Shown here: positions 44,496 through 52,972 of the stretch, one piece after another | Layout of the letters: each line of letters begins with the position of its first letter | Position numbering within the stretch: the stretch's first letter is position 1 | Assembly (NCBI GenBank): GCA_020161265.1 | Contig: JAIUOC010000005.1 | Location: 372,001 to 436,000 of the forward strand | Direction: 5' to 3' | Source of the DNA: Chloroflexota bacterium | Lineage (GTDB): Bacteria > Chloroflexota > Chloroflexia > Chloroflexales > Herpetosiphonaceae | DNA length: 64,000 nt | Notes under the pieces: generated by a model | Databases searched by the model: none | What the model was told of the DNA's origin: nothing | What the model saw: the letters and a program-made list of their open reading frames with translations, nothing else | Program-made: the position numbers and the translations under genes

Positions 44496-45308
44496 ATGTA
44501 TACTCTCCTTGATCGTCCGTTGCACACCATTCCGTTTGTGTTGTTCGATATGGAAAGCACTGGCTTAGATGTTCAAATTGGGCATCGCATTTGTGAAATG
44601 GCGGCAATGCGCATTCAAGGTCGCGAGATTATTGATCGCTGTGAGTTTTTGGTAAATCCACAACGCGAAATTGATCCCGCTGCGTTTGCGGTAAACGGTA
44701 TTAGTGCCGAAATGGTTGCTAATGCACCATCATTTGGCGAAATTTGGCCTAAAGTCAATAAATTATTTCATGAGGCAGTTTTAGTTGCGCATAACGCCTA
44801 TTTCGATATTGGCTTTTTGACCAGCGAATTAAGCCGAATTAATTTACCACCACTTGAAACACCTGTCATCGATACATTGGCGTTGGCGCGGCGCTACATT
44901 ACCGCACGCCGCTACAATTTGACCTCGCTCGCAACCAATTTGGGCGAAAAAGCGCCTTCTCATCGTGCGATGAGCGATGTTGTAGCCTTGCGCCCAGTTT
45001 TTGAGCACTTGCTCGATATTTTGTATCGTAAAGGGGTGCATACCTTGGCCGATTTGCTGCGAGCGCAGCGCGGCCTGTTGCCTGGCGACGAAGAAAGCCC
45101 TTTAATTCAAGAAATTTCAACGGCGATGACCAGCCGCCAATCGTTGATGATCTCCTACCGCACTGCTGGCGGCGATCCAGTTGAGCGGCGCGTGCTGCCG
45201 ATGGGCTTGACAGTCGAGGGCAAACGTCACATTTTGCACGCCTACTGCTATTTGCGCAATGCTCAACGCATGTTCGCGCTCGACCGACTATCGATTGTCG
45301 AATTGTAA
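44496..45308 (+). CDS. DEDDh 3'-5' exonuclease fused to a WYL-like domain
   Basis: A 270-residue protein. The N-terminal 170 residues are a DnaQ-like exonuclease: FDMEST (D18, E20), the central Asp in HNAYFDIGFL, and H/D in SHRAMSDV. The C-terminal 75 residues (QSLMISYRTAGGD through LDRLSIVEL) read as a WYL-type ligand or nucleic-acid sensing domain. The ATG at 44496 is preferred by domain boundary; an in-frame ATG at 44460 is possible, and neither has a strong Shine-Dalgarno. The partner may be DNA polymerase or repair; the WYL part suggests regulation by a nucleotide or single-stranded DNA. Confidence 0.8.
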   Translation: MYTLLDRPLHTIPFVLFDMESTGLDVQIGHRICEMAAMRIQGREIIDRCEFLVNPQREIDPAAFAVNGISAEMVANAPSFGEIWPKVNKLFHEAVLVAHNAYFDIGFLTSELSRINLPPLETPVIDTLALARRYITARRYNLTSLATNLGEKAPSHRAMSDVVALRPVFEHLLDILYRKGVHTLADLLRAQRGLLPGDEESPLIQEISTAMTSRQSLMISYRTAGGDPVERRVLPMGLTVEGKRHILHAYCYLRNAQRMFALDRLSIVEL

Positions 45309-45330
45309 TTCATTGCTCTTGGTTGCAGCA

Positions 45331-45384
45331 CTGTCAACAAACTGACTTGGCTTGACCTTTATCGTTAGGGTGTTGACAGTTTGC
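45331..45384 (+). promoter_or_regulatory. Competing inverted repeats upstream of the RhiA-like gene
   Basis: CTGTCAACA (45331-45339) is complementary to TGTTGACAG (45371-45379), and the overlapping CAAACTG (45338-45344) is complementary to CAGTTTG (45377-45383). The two pairings exclude each other and end five bases before AGGAGG. It could be an operator or a leader switch. Confidence 0.45.
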
Positions 45385-45398
45385 AATTAGGAGGAACA

Positions 45399-46076
45399 AT
45401 GAGCAACAATCAATTGACGTTGGTAATGGTCAACGAATCGCCGACTTTTGGCTCGATGATGGTCTATACCCAAAGTCCTGATCTTGGTGATTTAGCGGCC
45501 TATCGCTTTATCAACCAACCAGTTCATCCTACAACCCAAGCAAGCTTTAGTTGGAACGATCAGGCGTATGGATTTACTTGGGTGCAAAATAGAGCACCAG
45601 TTGATAACATCGGTATTACGACCAACTTGATTCAGCTTTGGCCTGCCGATGAGAGCCAAAACAACCAAGTGACCCTAACCCAAATCGACGATGCTTATAC
45701 CTTCAAAGACCAAACCAAAGCTGAGATAGCAGGCTCGTTGGTGATTGTGCAAGATAGTACGGTCGGAGCAAATGCGGTGCAAATAGGCGTGAGTTTTGCT
45801 GGTAGCCCAGTTTTTGTAGTTGCTTCCGAACCAAACGTGACCGCAACGTTTACCCCAAAGATTGATTATTGGATTGTATTTGGCTATACGGTGGTTGAAA
45901 ACGGTGTAACCATCACCACAACTACCAAGCCCCAACAGCTGGTGTTCCCATCGGGCTATGATACCATTACCGCTGTGCTAGATGCTGATTATCACTGGCA
46001 AATTAGCCCAAGTGTAGCGACGGCTGGCAACCAAAATCAAGCCAGTGCCGAAACGCTGGAAATCGCCGCAAGCTAA
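45399..46076 (+). CDS. RhiA-like beta-sandwich protein
   Basis: A 225-residue protein without signal peptide. The N-terminus (LTLVMVNESPTFGSMMVYTQ) and the FSWNDQAYGFTWVQN segment resemble Rhizobium RhiA, a quorum-regulated protein of unknown activity. Only beta strands are predicted and no cysteines are present. AGGAGG is seven bases before the ATG at 45399, preferred over 45381. Probably cytoplasmic or released by lysis. Moderately sure of the family, unsure of function. Confidence 0.62.
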   Translation: MSNNQLTLVMVNESPTFGSMMVYTQSPDLGDLAAYRFINQPVHPTTQASFSWNDQAYGFTWVQNRAPVDNIGITTNLIQLWPADESQNNQVTLTQIDDAYTFKDQTKAEIAGSLVIVQDSTVGANAVQIGVSFAGSPVFVVASEPNVTATFTPKIDYWIVFGYTVVENGVTITTTTKPQQLVFPSGYDTITAVLDADYHWQISPSVATAGNQNQASAETLEIAAS

Positions 46077-46080
46077 CAAT

Positions 46081-46108
46081 TTGACAAAAACTGGCTGCTG
46101 GATATAAT
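46081..46108 (+). promoter_or_regulatory. Promoter of tRNA-Glu
   Basis: Consensus TTGACA (46081-46086), a 16-base spacer and TATAAT (46103-46108), 14 bases before the tRNA. Confidence 0.85.
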
Positions 46109-46122
46109 ACACAACGTTGCAT

Positions 46123-46199
46123 GGCGCATTCGTCTAGCGGCCTAGGACGTCACCCTTTCAAGGTGAAGATCACGGGTTCGAATCCCGTATGCGTCACCA
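46123..46199 (+). tRNA. tRNA-Glu (TTC)
   Basis: Acceptor GGCGCAT/ATGCGTC, anticodon stem TCACC/GGTGA with loop CTTTCAA (anticodon TTC), T arm ACGGG-TTCGAAT-CCCGT, CCA encoded. A normal, complete tRNA, in contrast to the array at 43.3-43.8 kb. Confidence 0.95.
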
Positions 46200-46228
46200 A
46201 GACACTCGGTTTTGCCGAGTGTCTTTTT
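46200..46228 (+). terminator. Terminator of tRNA-Glu
   Basis: AGACACTCGG and CCGAGTGTCT form a 10-bp stem followed by five T. Confidence 0.88.
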
Positions 46229-46254
46229 GTTTAACTACGTTTTAGTGGGGCCAT

Positions 46255-47463
46255 TTACCCAATGATTGAGGCGGTTTGGCTGGGTTGCAATGTAATCACC
46301 GTGACTTCGGGCTTGGTGCCAAGCCGGAAGGGAATACCCCAATAGTTTGTGCCTGGGTTGATATAAAGCAGCGATTGCTCAAGCTGATAGTGACCCATGG
46401 CATGTTCCAAAAAGGCCGAGGCCATGCTCCAGCCAAGTTTGGGGATGGCAAATTGGCCGTAGTGCGTGTGGCCGCTCAAGGTTAGTGGCACGTTGCGTTG
46501 AGCTAAAGCGGGCCAGAGCGCTGGGTTGTGGGCTAAAACCACATGAAATTCGTTGGCTGGAACATCAACCAATGTTTTGGGAATATCAGGGGCTACGACT
46601 TCGCGACCTTGGGCCACGTAGGTTCCAGCGGGATCGCCAGTGCCTGCCAGCCACCAACGCACACCACGATAGTTAAATGCAGTTGCTTGATTGACCAAAA
46701 CCTTGATGCCCATGGTTTCTAAACCGGCCCGCACGCCATCCCAACCAGCATAGACATCGTGATTGCCAGCGATGGCGACAACGCCTAATGGGGCTGAGAG
46801 TTGGCCGAAGGCTGCGGCAAATGGTTCAACATCATCAACATAATCATCAACTTGATCGCCAGTCATCACAATCAGGTCGGGCTTGGCGGCTTCAATTGCC
46901 GCGACGACGTTACGCAAGTGGCGATGCGAGGTATGCGGCCCAACGTGGGTATCCGAGATCTGGACAATTTTCAAGCCAGCTAGCTCATTGGGCAATTGGG
47001 GCAAATTGGCGGTCAATTCGCGCACTGCCAAGCGGCGTGAGCCAAAATAAGCCAAACCAATGCCCGTCAAATAGAGTAACCCGATGCCACCTGCCAAGCC
47101 ACGCCCTAGCAACCCACTGCTATGGAAAGGCAAGCCAATAATCAGGCCAATCAAGCCACCGATTGCCATCAATGGCAAGAGCAATTGGCTATACCAAAAT
47201 GGCCGAAAGCCCCACAAGCGTAGATGCGCCGATGGTGCAACTGGCCCACCAAACGAACGTGCTACGAATAGCAGTGGAATGTAACTCAAGAGCATCAAGC
47301 CTAGGATGCTGAGCCAGCCACCAGGTATGACACTATAAAACACACTACCAATAATTAGCCAGCACAGCGCCATCCAAGCCATAATAATGCTGGCAATTTT
47401 ACGTCGATTAAGCCGTTGTGATGGGCGAGCTTTCGGCAAGCTATCTGCCTCGGATGCAGCCAT
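46255..47463 (-). CDS. Membrane-anchored calcineurin-like metallophosphoesterase
   Basis: A 402-residue protein with about four to five N-terminal membrane segments (residues 22-145) and a YkuE/YaeI-type phosphoesterase domain. The metal-ligand motifs are in order: ISDTHVGPH, GDQVDD, AGNHDVY and SGHTHYGQ. The ATG at 47463 has GAGGAAT upstream; an extension to 47517 is rejected. Likely acts on lipid or nucleotide phosphates at the membrane; the substrate is unknown. Confidence 0.88.
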   Translation of the reverse strand: MAASEADSLPKARPSQRLNRRKIASIIMAWMALCWLIIGSVFYSVIPGGWLSILGLMLLSYIPLLFVARSFGGPVAPSAHLRLWGFRPFWYSQLLLPLMAIGGLIGLIIGLPFHSSGLLGRGLAGGIGLLYLTGIGLAYFGSRRLAVRELTANLPQLPNELAGLKIVQISDTHVGPHTSHRHLRNVVAAIEAAKPDLIVMTGDQVDDYVDDVEPFAAAFGQLSAPLGVVAIAGNHDVYAGWDGVRAGLETMGIKVLVNQATAFNYRGVRWWLAGTGDPAGTYVAQGREVVAPDIPKTLVDVPANEFHVVLAHNPALWPALAQRNVPLTLSGHTHYGQFAIPKLGWSMASAFLEHAMGHYQLEQSLLYINPGTNYWGIPFRLGTKPEVTVITLQPSQTASIIG

Positions 47464-47605
47464 AGATATTCCTCTCGGTGATTGATTGCAGATCTTGGTG
47501 TGCCGATAAACAAGCACCTAAGTAGTGTACTACGAGTTCGTCGTTTGCTACGCTTTTTTTTGTAAACATCTGTTGCAGCGGCCTCAAGCAACAGTTAATT
47601 GCTAC

Positions 47606-47634
47606 TTGACAAATTAAACTAGTTTTGCTATATT
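47606..47634 (+). promoter_or_regulatory. Strong promoter of a candidate small RNA
   Basis: TTGACA (47606-47611), a 17-base spacer and TATATT (47629-47634). The nearest downstream CDS begins almost 400 bases later, beyond a terminator. Confidence 0.75.
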
Positions 47635-47640
47635 CATATC

Positions 47641-47702
47641 AAACCTTCTCCTCTCTCTTCTCTCCCACAAGCGGCTCCATTTTGCGAGCCGTTTGTGGTT
47701 TT
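47641..47702 (+). ncRNA. Candidate 62-nt pyrimidine-rich small RNA
   Basis: The expected start is near 47641. A 24-nt 5' segment of almost only C and U (CTTCTCCTCTCTCTTCTCTC) is followed by a terminator stem CCACAAGCGGCTC / GAGCCGTTTGTGG (47665-47677 with 47686-47698, one G-U) and TTTT. The free CU tract is complementary to GA-rich Shine-Dalgarno sequences. No ORF is present. Architecture is the evidence; expression is not shown. Confidence 0.6.
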
Positions 47703-48018
47703 AGGCGTTTTTTTCATTATTGCTTCTTCAATTGTCCTACCCACAACGTTGATGCCTTGCATGGTTAATCACAGGTTTGGTGGTAATCCTTTTGGTAAGG
47801 CTGACCTAAGACAATAGGTCGTATCAGCAACCTAAATAGGGCTAGTACTTGGGGCAATTCTGGATTAAATATCACCCCTATGGGTTAGCATCCAAGGATT
47901 AACCCTTGAGCGAATGGTTAGTACTGAGATTCTGAGGCTAGAGCCATGCCCATTGTTAAATGTTCATGGCCATTCATGCGACCTCCTGACCTATTACACG
48001 ACATAAGGGAGTAGAACG
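47703..48018 (+). other. Leader region of the RuvC-fold gene
   Basis: No ORF is seen. It contains a GACCTA-AGACAA-TAGGTC hairpin (about 47804-47821), the latter within a GCTGACC...TCAGC frame, and a weaker CCATGCCC...TTCATGG pairing near 47945-47975. GGGAG precedes the next ATG. I recognise no riboswitch class. Confidence 0.4.
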
Positions 48019-48531
48019 ATGATTCTTGCACTTGATATTTCAGCCGCAAATTTGGGTATGGTTGTTTTTGAACGTGCCACCGCCCGCGTTGTAGAACATG
48101 CCCACCTCGACCTTGATGCCCGCCGTTGCACCCCTAAGCAACGAATTATCCTCGCAGTTCAATCATGCCAACAATGGCTGCGCGATTATCCGAAATTGGT
48201 TGAATGTGTGATTAATGCGCCATTGCCCAAAACCCAGCCCGCCGATCTAATTGCCTGTCAACGGATTGTGGGAGCCTTGATTGGCTTAATTTATGGGACG
48301 GGCCTGCCAGTTACCGAAATTTCGTTGGCTACGGCGAAACGCCAATTAATCGGCCATCAATATACTGATCGCGCTAGCCTCATGCTGGCGGCTGCAATGT
48401 ATTTTGATGCAGACTACAGCGAATATGAAGCTAGCGCTTTGGCTTTGATTGTGGGCTACAACCAAGAATTATTCAAACGTAACAAGCAACAAGTTGCTGA
48501 TATGCGCCATTTTGCCTTGCTCAAGGCTTAG
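48019..48531 (+). CDS. RuvC-fold (RNase-H-like) protein, catalytic site incomplete
   Basis: A 170-residue protein with the RuvC layout: first-strand acid D6 in MILALDISAANLGMVVF, then ...GLPVTEISLATAKRQLIGH, then the C-terminal helix where RuvC has DAADALA but this reads EYEASALAL. The second-strand Glu of RuvC (VAIEQ) aligns with Asn (CVINAPLPK). It is probably a Holliday-junction-resolvase relative with reduced or changed activity. GGGAG lies upstream. The last four bases overlap the convergent lectin gene. Confidence 0.65.
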   Translation: MILALDISAANLGMVVFERATARVVEHAHLDLDARRCTPKQRIILAVQSCQQWLRDYPKLVECVINAPLPKTQPADLIACQRIVGALIGLIYGTGLPVTEISLATAKRQLIGHQYTDRASLMLAAAMYFDADYSEYEASALALIVGYNQELFKRNKQQVADMRHFALLKA

Positions 48532-49553
48532 TTGGGCTTTATCGCCATTGGCAAAAAGATTTGAAGATCTTGCGGGCGACCATCATCAAGCCAACTAGAC
48601 CAAGCGCTGGTTGGGTCTGGTTGAAATGTTCGATAAAGCCTACCATCAAAGCTGTTGGTAATAATCACCGTTCCCAAGCTGGAATAATGGGCTACTGCCA
48701 CCCCCTTAGCACTTGATGGTGGGGTTGCTAGCTGTATAAATGTGCTCCAGCCTGATTCCCATGTGCGATACCAAACGTCTCCCATGGTATCGGTAAACGC
48801 ACATGTGATCTTGCTGCCTGCTTGATCTTGGCAATTTACTTGATCGAAGCTACTGCCAGTTGGCCCGCCATCATCGAGCCAGCCACTCCATGTGCCGCTT
48901 TCGTAAAAACGACGATAGGCATGACCATCGCTGCCGATGGCAAAAAGCAGAATACTATCGGTGTTGTAATTGCTTGAGGTGAGGCCTTTAAATGGGCCGC
49001 CATTAACAAATGCGCCGAGATCGCCCCATGTTGACCAACCACTGCCACTCCAGGTTTTTTGCCAAAGGTGATTATCGCTGGCGCGAACGAAACAACTAAT
49101 GTTGCTGGCCGAAGCTGAGGTACAGCTCAATTCGTAAATATCCCACGAGCTTGGTCCGCCTAAGCTCGTCCAATCGCTCCAAGTTGTGCCATTCCAGGTG
49201 CGTTGGTATAGATTGAAAAAATTACCATCCTTGCCACTTACAAAAATATCAATCGTTGTGCTATCACGGGCAACTGCCGAAACACCCCCGCTGGTATCGA
49301 TTGTGAAATAGGGAAAGCCTAAACTAACCCAATTGCCCCAACCAAGACCGCTTTGCCATGAATGTTGCCAAACTTGTTTATCATCGCCCACCACAAAGCA
49401 ATCGATCCGCTCAGTGGTAGGCGAGGCACAACTAATCGATCCTCTGCTAGCGATATCTAAATCTTGTGGGCTGGCTGTGCTGGGGGTAATTGGCTGAGCG
49501 AACAATAAACCAACCAATGCAGCCCCAATCAACGACCATTTCTTCAAACCCAT
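48528..49553 (-). CDS. Secreted PLL-type beta-propeller, probable lectin
   Basis: A 341-residue exported protein. The signal peptide covers about residues 1-28 (GLKKWSLIGAALVGLLFAQ). Six blade signatures of the W-S/T-x-W-x-x-L/D-G-G kind follow (WNGTTWSDWTSLGG, WSGSGWSTWGDLG, YESGTWSGWLDDGG and others), as in Photorhabdus PLL fucose-binding lectins. Two Cys pairs (SCAS...DCFV, SCTS...SCFV) suggest disulfides. The ATG at 49553 has AGGAGG upstream; the extension to 49628 is rejected. Confidence 0.8.
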   Translation of the reverse strand: MGLKKWSLIGAALVGLLFAQPITPSTASPQDLDIASRGSISCASPTTERIDCFVVGDDKQVWQHSWQSGLGWGNWVSLGFPYFTIDTSGGVSAVARDSTTIDIFVSGKDGNFFNLYQRTWNGTTWSDWTSLGGPSSWDIYELSCTSASASNISCFVRASDNHLWQKTWSGSGWSTWGDLGAFVNGGPFKGLTSSNYNTDSILLFAIGSDGHAYRRFYESGTWSGWLDDGGPTGSSFDQVNCQDQAGSKITCAFTDTMGDVWYRTWESGWSTFIQLATPPSSAKGVAVAHYSSLGTVIITNSFDGRLYRTFQPDPTSAWSSWLDDGRPQDLQIFLPMAIKPN

Positions 49554-49672
49554 AATGTTCCTCCTGTAACCGCTATCAATCTGTATAGTGGTAAGACTAG
49601 TCGATTGGGTATTGACACAATATGACAAAAATTGTCAAATAGCGGTAATTCCAGCAAGATTCAGGAGTGGTG

Positions 49673-50257
49673 ATGAAAACACAGCGGTTAGAGGCGTTTA
49701 GTGATGGGGTGCTCGCGATTATTTTGACGATTATGGTATTGGAGTTGAAAATTCCCCATGGGGATAGCTGGGCTGATATTCAGCCATTAGTGCCAGTCTT
49801 GCTATCGTATATTTTGAGTTTTGTCTATATTGGGATCTATTGGAACAATCATCATCATATGTTGCATGTGACCAACCAGTCTAATGGGGCGATACTTTGG
49901 GCTAATTTGCACTTGTTGTTTTGGCTCTCACTTGTGCCATTTACGACTGGCTGGATGGGCGAAAACCACTTTGCCACGATTCCTACCGCCGCCTATGGGA
50001 TTGTGATGTTGGGTGCAGGGGTTGCCTATTGGGTCCTACAACTCACGATTATTCGTAGTCAAGGCGCAAATTCTCCGTTGGCGAAATTGATTGGGCGTGA
50101 TCTTAAAGGTAAACTCTCGCCCTTGCTCTACGCTGTAGCAATTGGTTGTGCCTTTATTCATCCAGCCTTGGCGGGCTTTTTCTATGTGGCGGTCGCAATT
50201 ATGTGGCTCTTGCCTGATCGCCGAATCGAATTGCATCTGAATGAGCTTGAAGATTAA
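49673..50257 (+). CDS. TMEM175-family potassium channel (DUF1211)
   Basis: Membrane protein of 194 residues with six hydrophobic segments. The RLEAFSDGVLAIILTIMVLEL start carries the FSDG hallmark of bacterial TMEM175 channels, where the first helix forms the pore. The ATG at 49673 has CAGGAG five bases upstream; two GTG codons immediately before it are less suitable. It likely sets membrane potential. Confidence 0.88.
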   Translation: MKTQRLEAFSDGVLAIILTIMVLELKIPHGDSWADIQPLVPVLLSYILSFVYIGIYWNNHHHMLHVTNQSNGAILWANLHLLFWLSLVPFTTGWMGENHFATIPTAAYGIVMLGAGVAYWVLQLTIIRSQGANSPLAKLIGRDLKGKLSPLLYAVAIGCAFIHPALAGFFYVAVAIMWLLPDRRIELHLNELED

Positions 50258-50290
50258 TATTGCTGCCTCTCTCGACTCTCAACGAGTAGG

Positions 50291-51184
50291 CTAGCTGGCA
50301 GTTTGGCTGCGCAACAACAATGGCTCCATTTGCATCAAGCTAATTAAGCTTGCTTGCAATGGCTCAAGCTGTTGGTTGAGTTCATTCAGGCCTTGCGAAC
50401 CACCGCCCATGCTATATTTGCGTGGGCGTTGCTCGCTGGGCATTGCCAAAATTTCATTGATTTTATTGCCAACGTCAACTGGATTATCAGCATACTCAAG
50501 CCCAGCCACAATGCCGGTGCTGATGCCTTGAGCAAATTGACCAGCCAAGCCATAGGCGGCATTCAGGCTTTGGTCGGCGGCAACCTGAATATTTGTGCCA
50601 AACTTGGTTGCATAGCCACCCAGTTGCAAAATTACGCTATCGATCCCCAGCGAGGTCAATTCGTAAAACATGCTTTGGGCCATAATTTCTTCGGCAGCTT
50701 TGCTGGCTCCATAGGCGGCCAAAAACGGCACAACGATTTGGGTACTGGTACTAGAAATCGTGATCAACAGGCCTGCTTGCTGTTGGCGCATTAATGGCAA
50801 AACAGCTTTGGTAACCCGCAATGCCCCAAACACATTGATATCAAACAATTGCTGAACTTGCTCGATGCTACAGGCCTCAGTTAAGCCCGCCAAGCCAGCG
50901 CCCGCGTTATTGATCAAACAATCGAGGCGGCCTGCTTTGGCTTGAATGGTGGCAATTGCCTGATCGACTGAGGCTTGATTGACTACATCAAGCTCGATTG
51001 GCTCGATGTTTAATCCATGTTGGCTGGCAAAATCGCGTAATTCTTGGGCGGCTTGGGCATTTTTGCCAGCAATCCCGCGCATTGAGGCAAATACCGTGTG
51101 GCCATGCTCGGCCAAAGTTTCGACGATTGCCCGACCCAAACCGCTGCTGCTTCCAGTTACCAAAATTGTTTGAGCGTGTGCCAT
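50291..51184 (-). CDS. Short-chain dehydrogenase/reductase
   Basis: Classical SDR of 297 residues. The cofactor motif is TGSSSGLGRAIVE, NNAGAG is the second motif, the catalytic Ser lies in ISSTSTQ and YGASK supplies Tyr and Lys. DVVNQASVDQ marks the ribose-binding Asp. The substrate cannot be told. AAAGGA lies upstream of the ATG. A SnoaL-like gene 88 bases upstream is in the same direction. Confidence 0.88.
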   Translation of the reverse strand: MAHAQTILVTGSSSGLGRAIVETLAEHGHTVFASMRGIAGKNAQAAQELRDFASQHGLNIEPIELDVVNQASVDQAIATIQAKAGRLDCLINNAGAGLAGLTEACSIEQVQQLFDINVFGALRVTKAVLPLMRQQQAGLLITISSTSTQIVVPFLAAYGASKAAEEIMAQSMFYELTSLGIDSVILQLGGYATKFGTNIQVAADQSLNAAYGLAGQFAQGISTGIVAGLEYADNPVDVGNKINEILAMPSEQRPRKYSMGGGSQGLNELNQQLEPLQASLISLMQMEPLLLRSQTAS

Positions 51185-51272
51185 GGAAATCCTTTCTACT
51201 CAACACAAACTAGCTATATAGATTAATTATATGGTGTAGTAGAGAGGGCCAGCAGGCCTGAAAATCTGACAC

Positions 51273-51698
51273 TTAATTAGGTTTGGCCCAAATTGGCGTT
51301 GGCAATAATTTAAGTTGTTGCAGGAGGCCTAGCTGATCAAGGTTGAAGATTGCCTCGACGATTTTGCCTTCCACAAAACGATGAATCAAGATCAACATAA
51401 CGCTGACTTGGCGCTGGGTTGGCGCAAATTTCCAGAGTTGACCGGTATGCGTACCATTAAAGAGCACCAAATTAACTACGCCATCAGCCTCAGCGATTTG
51501 GTCAATTAAGCTTAGATTTAAATCGCTAAATGCGCTGCGTACTTCATTGACATGCCGTTCAACACCCTTAAATCCATTATAACCAAGCGGCTTCTGCACA
51601 TATTGCGGGTGAAAAATCTGCTCGATCTGCTCAAATTGAGCCTGATTATAGATTTGATTAATGACGATTGCCGATAATTGTTTGTATTGCTCGATCAT
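51273..51698 (-). CDS. SnoaL-like ester cyclase/NTF2-fold protein
   Basis: A 141-residue protein with the NTF2/SnoaL fold: an N-terminal helix, then HPQYVQKPLGYNGFKGVE and HTGQLWKFAPTQRQVSVMLI typical of the SnoaL-like polyketide cyclase family. The ATG at 51698 is chosen, as the ATG three codons earlier directly abuts the AAAGGA. Small ligand binding or isomerisation is inferred. Confidence 0.75.
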   Translation of the reverse strand: MIEQYKQLSAIVINQIYNQAQFEQIEQIFHPQYVQKPLGYNGFKGVERHVNEVRSAFSDLNLSLIDQIAEADGVVNLVLFNGTHTGQLWKFAPTQRQVSVMLILIHRFVEGKIVEAIFNLDQLGLLQQLKLLPTPIWAKPN

Positions 51699-51868
51699 GG
51701 TAAACATCCTTTTGGTATGCGATTAAGCCTTTGGTGTTTCATACGCCTAGCGCTTGGCTAGGACTTATAGACCTTGACAAGGACATTGGTCGATCTAATA
51801 ATGACATTTACACAGCCCGTATCTAGATTATATTGCGCTTAGTGCTTTTTTGTTCATGGAGGTTGCCC

Positions 51869-52903
51869 ATGGTTAAGCTTCTGTCTCGCCGAGGAGTTAG
51901 GATGCGCCGGTTAAGCTATCTCAGTGTGCTCATGCTGGTGCTATTGGCTGCTTGTAGCACGAGCCAAGCAACCCCCACCCCTGCCCCTAAGGATTCGGTC
52001 AAGCTTCAGTTGAACTGGGTTTTTGATTATTCGTCGTCGGGCTTTTTTGCTGCTGAAAAGAATGGCCGCTTTGGCGAGCAGAATTTGAATGTCGAGTTGA
52101 TTGCAGGCGGTTTCGATGCCAACGGCTATATTGATGGGACTGAAAAAGTCAGTAGCGGAGCCGCCGATTTTGGAGTAGCTAGCGCCGATAGTGTGATTCA
52201 AGCTCGCGCCAATGGTAAGCCCGTAGTTGGGATCGCCGTGCTAACCCAAAATAGCCCATTGGCGATTCTTTCGTTACCTGGCGCTAATATTCGCACGCCG
52301 CAAGATTTGGTTGGTAAAAAAGTGCTGGCCTCGGAAGGCGGGGCTACCCAGCTTTACAATACACTGCTTTCGGCTCAAGGTATCGATTTGGAAAGCGCTA
52401 AGCCTTTACCGCGCTTTGATTCAGGCATCGATCAGTTGATTGATGGCGAGATTGATGCGTTGGTGGCTTGGAATATCAACGAAGCGATTGAACTAAGTGA
52501 GCGGGGTTACCCACCTTCAATTATGTTGATGAGTGATTACGGCATCAATAGCTATGAATTGGTGCTGATTACTACCGAAAAAATGGCGACTGAAAACCCC
52601 GATTTGGTCACGCGTTTCCTCAAAGCTACCTTCAAAGGCTGGAATGACGTAATTGCTAACCCAAGCCAAGCGGTTGATTATGTGGTGACCTACGATGTTA
52701 AGCTCAATCGCGATGCCCAACTGCGGCGCTTAACTGAAATGCTCAAGTTGATCAAGCCTGCAAACACCAAAATTGGCGATATGCGACCCGATCTTTGGTC
52801 GTTTACTCACCAAATGTTGCAAACCCAGGGCGCACTCAAAGAGCCAATTGAGTTGGGTCGGGCCTATTCAACCTTGTTCTTAGATGTTATTCCTGACCGC
52901 TAG
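51869..52903 (+). CDS. NMT1/THI5-like substrate-binding lipoprotein
   Basis: Extracytoplasmic solute-binding protein of 344 residues for a thiamine-pyrimidine, riboflavin or sulfonate-type importer. The lipobox is LLAACST. KLQLNWVFDYSSSGFFAAEK opens the NMT1 fold and DALVAWNINEAIELSERGY is typical. Two starts have good ribosome sites: 51869 (GGAGG) and 51902 (GAGGAG, a tighter signal peptide). No permease or ATPase is adjacent, so it is an orphan here. Confidence 0.82.
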   Translation: MVKLLSRRGVRMRRLSYLSVLMLVLLAACSTSQATPTPAPKDSVKLQLNWVFDYSSSGFFAAEKNGRFGEQNLNVELIAGGFDANGYIDGTEKVSSGAADFGVASADSVIQARANGKPVVGIAVLTQNSPLAILSLPGANIRTPQDLVGKKVLASEGGATQLYNTLLSAQGIDLESAKPLPRFDSGIDQLIDGEIDALVAWNINEAIELSERGYPPSIMLMSDYGINSYELVLITTEKMATENPDLVTRFLKATFKGWNDVIANPSQAVDYVVTYDVKLNRDAQLRRLTEMLKLIKPANTKIGDMRPDLWSFTHQMLQTQGALKEPIELGRAYSTLFLDVIPDR

Positions 52904-52915
52904 ACCCGCATCGAA

Positions 52916-52956
52916 CCAAAACCCCCGATCCATTTAGTGTGGATCGGGGGTTTTGG
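52916..52956. terminator. Strong bidirectional terminator
   Basis: A 17-bp perfect stem (CCAAAACCCCCGATCCA with its complement) and a 7-nt loop. A/T runs lie within the stem ends for both directions. It separates convergent genes. Confidence 0.9.
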
Positions 52957-52972
52957 TATGTGGTCATTGGTT

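Noticed and set aside
47703..48018. Known riboswitch upstream of the RuvC-fold gene
   Set aside because: Hairpins are present but no cobalamin, TPP, SAM or glycine core motif is recognisable.
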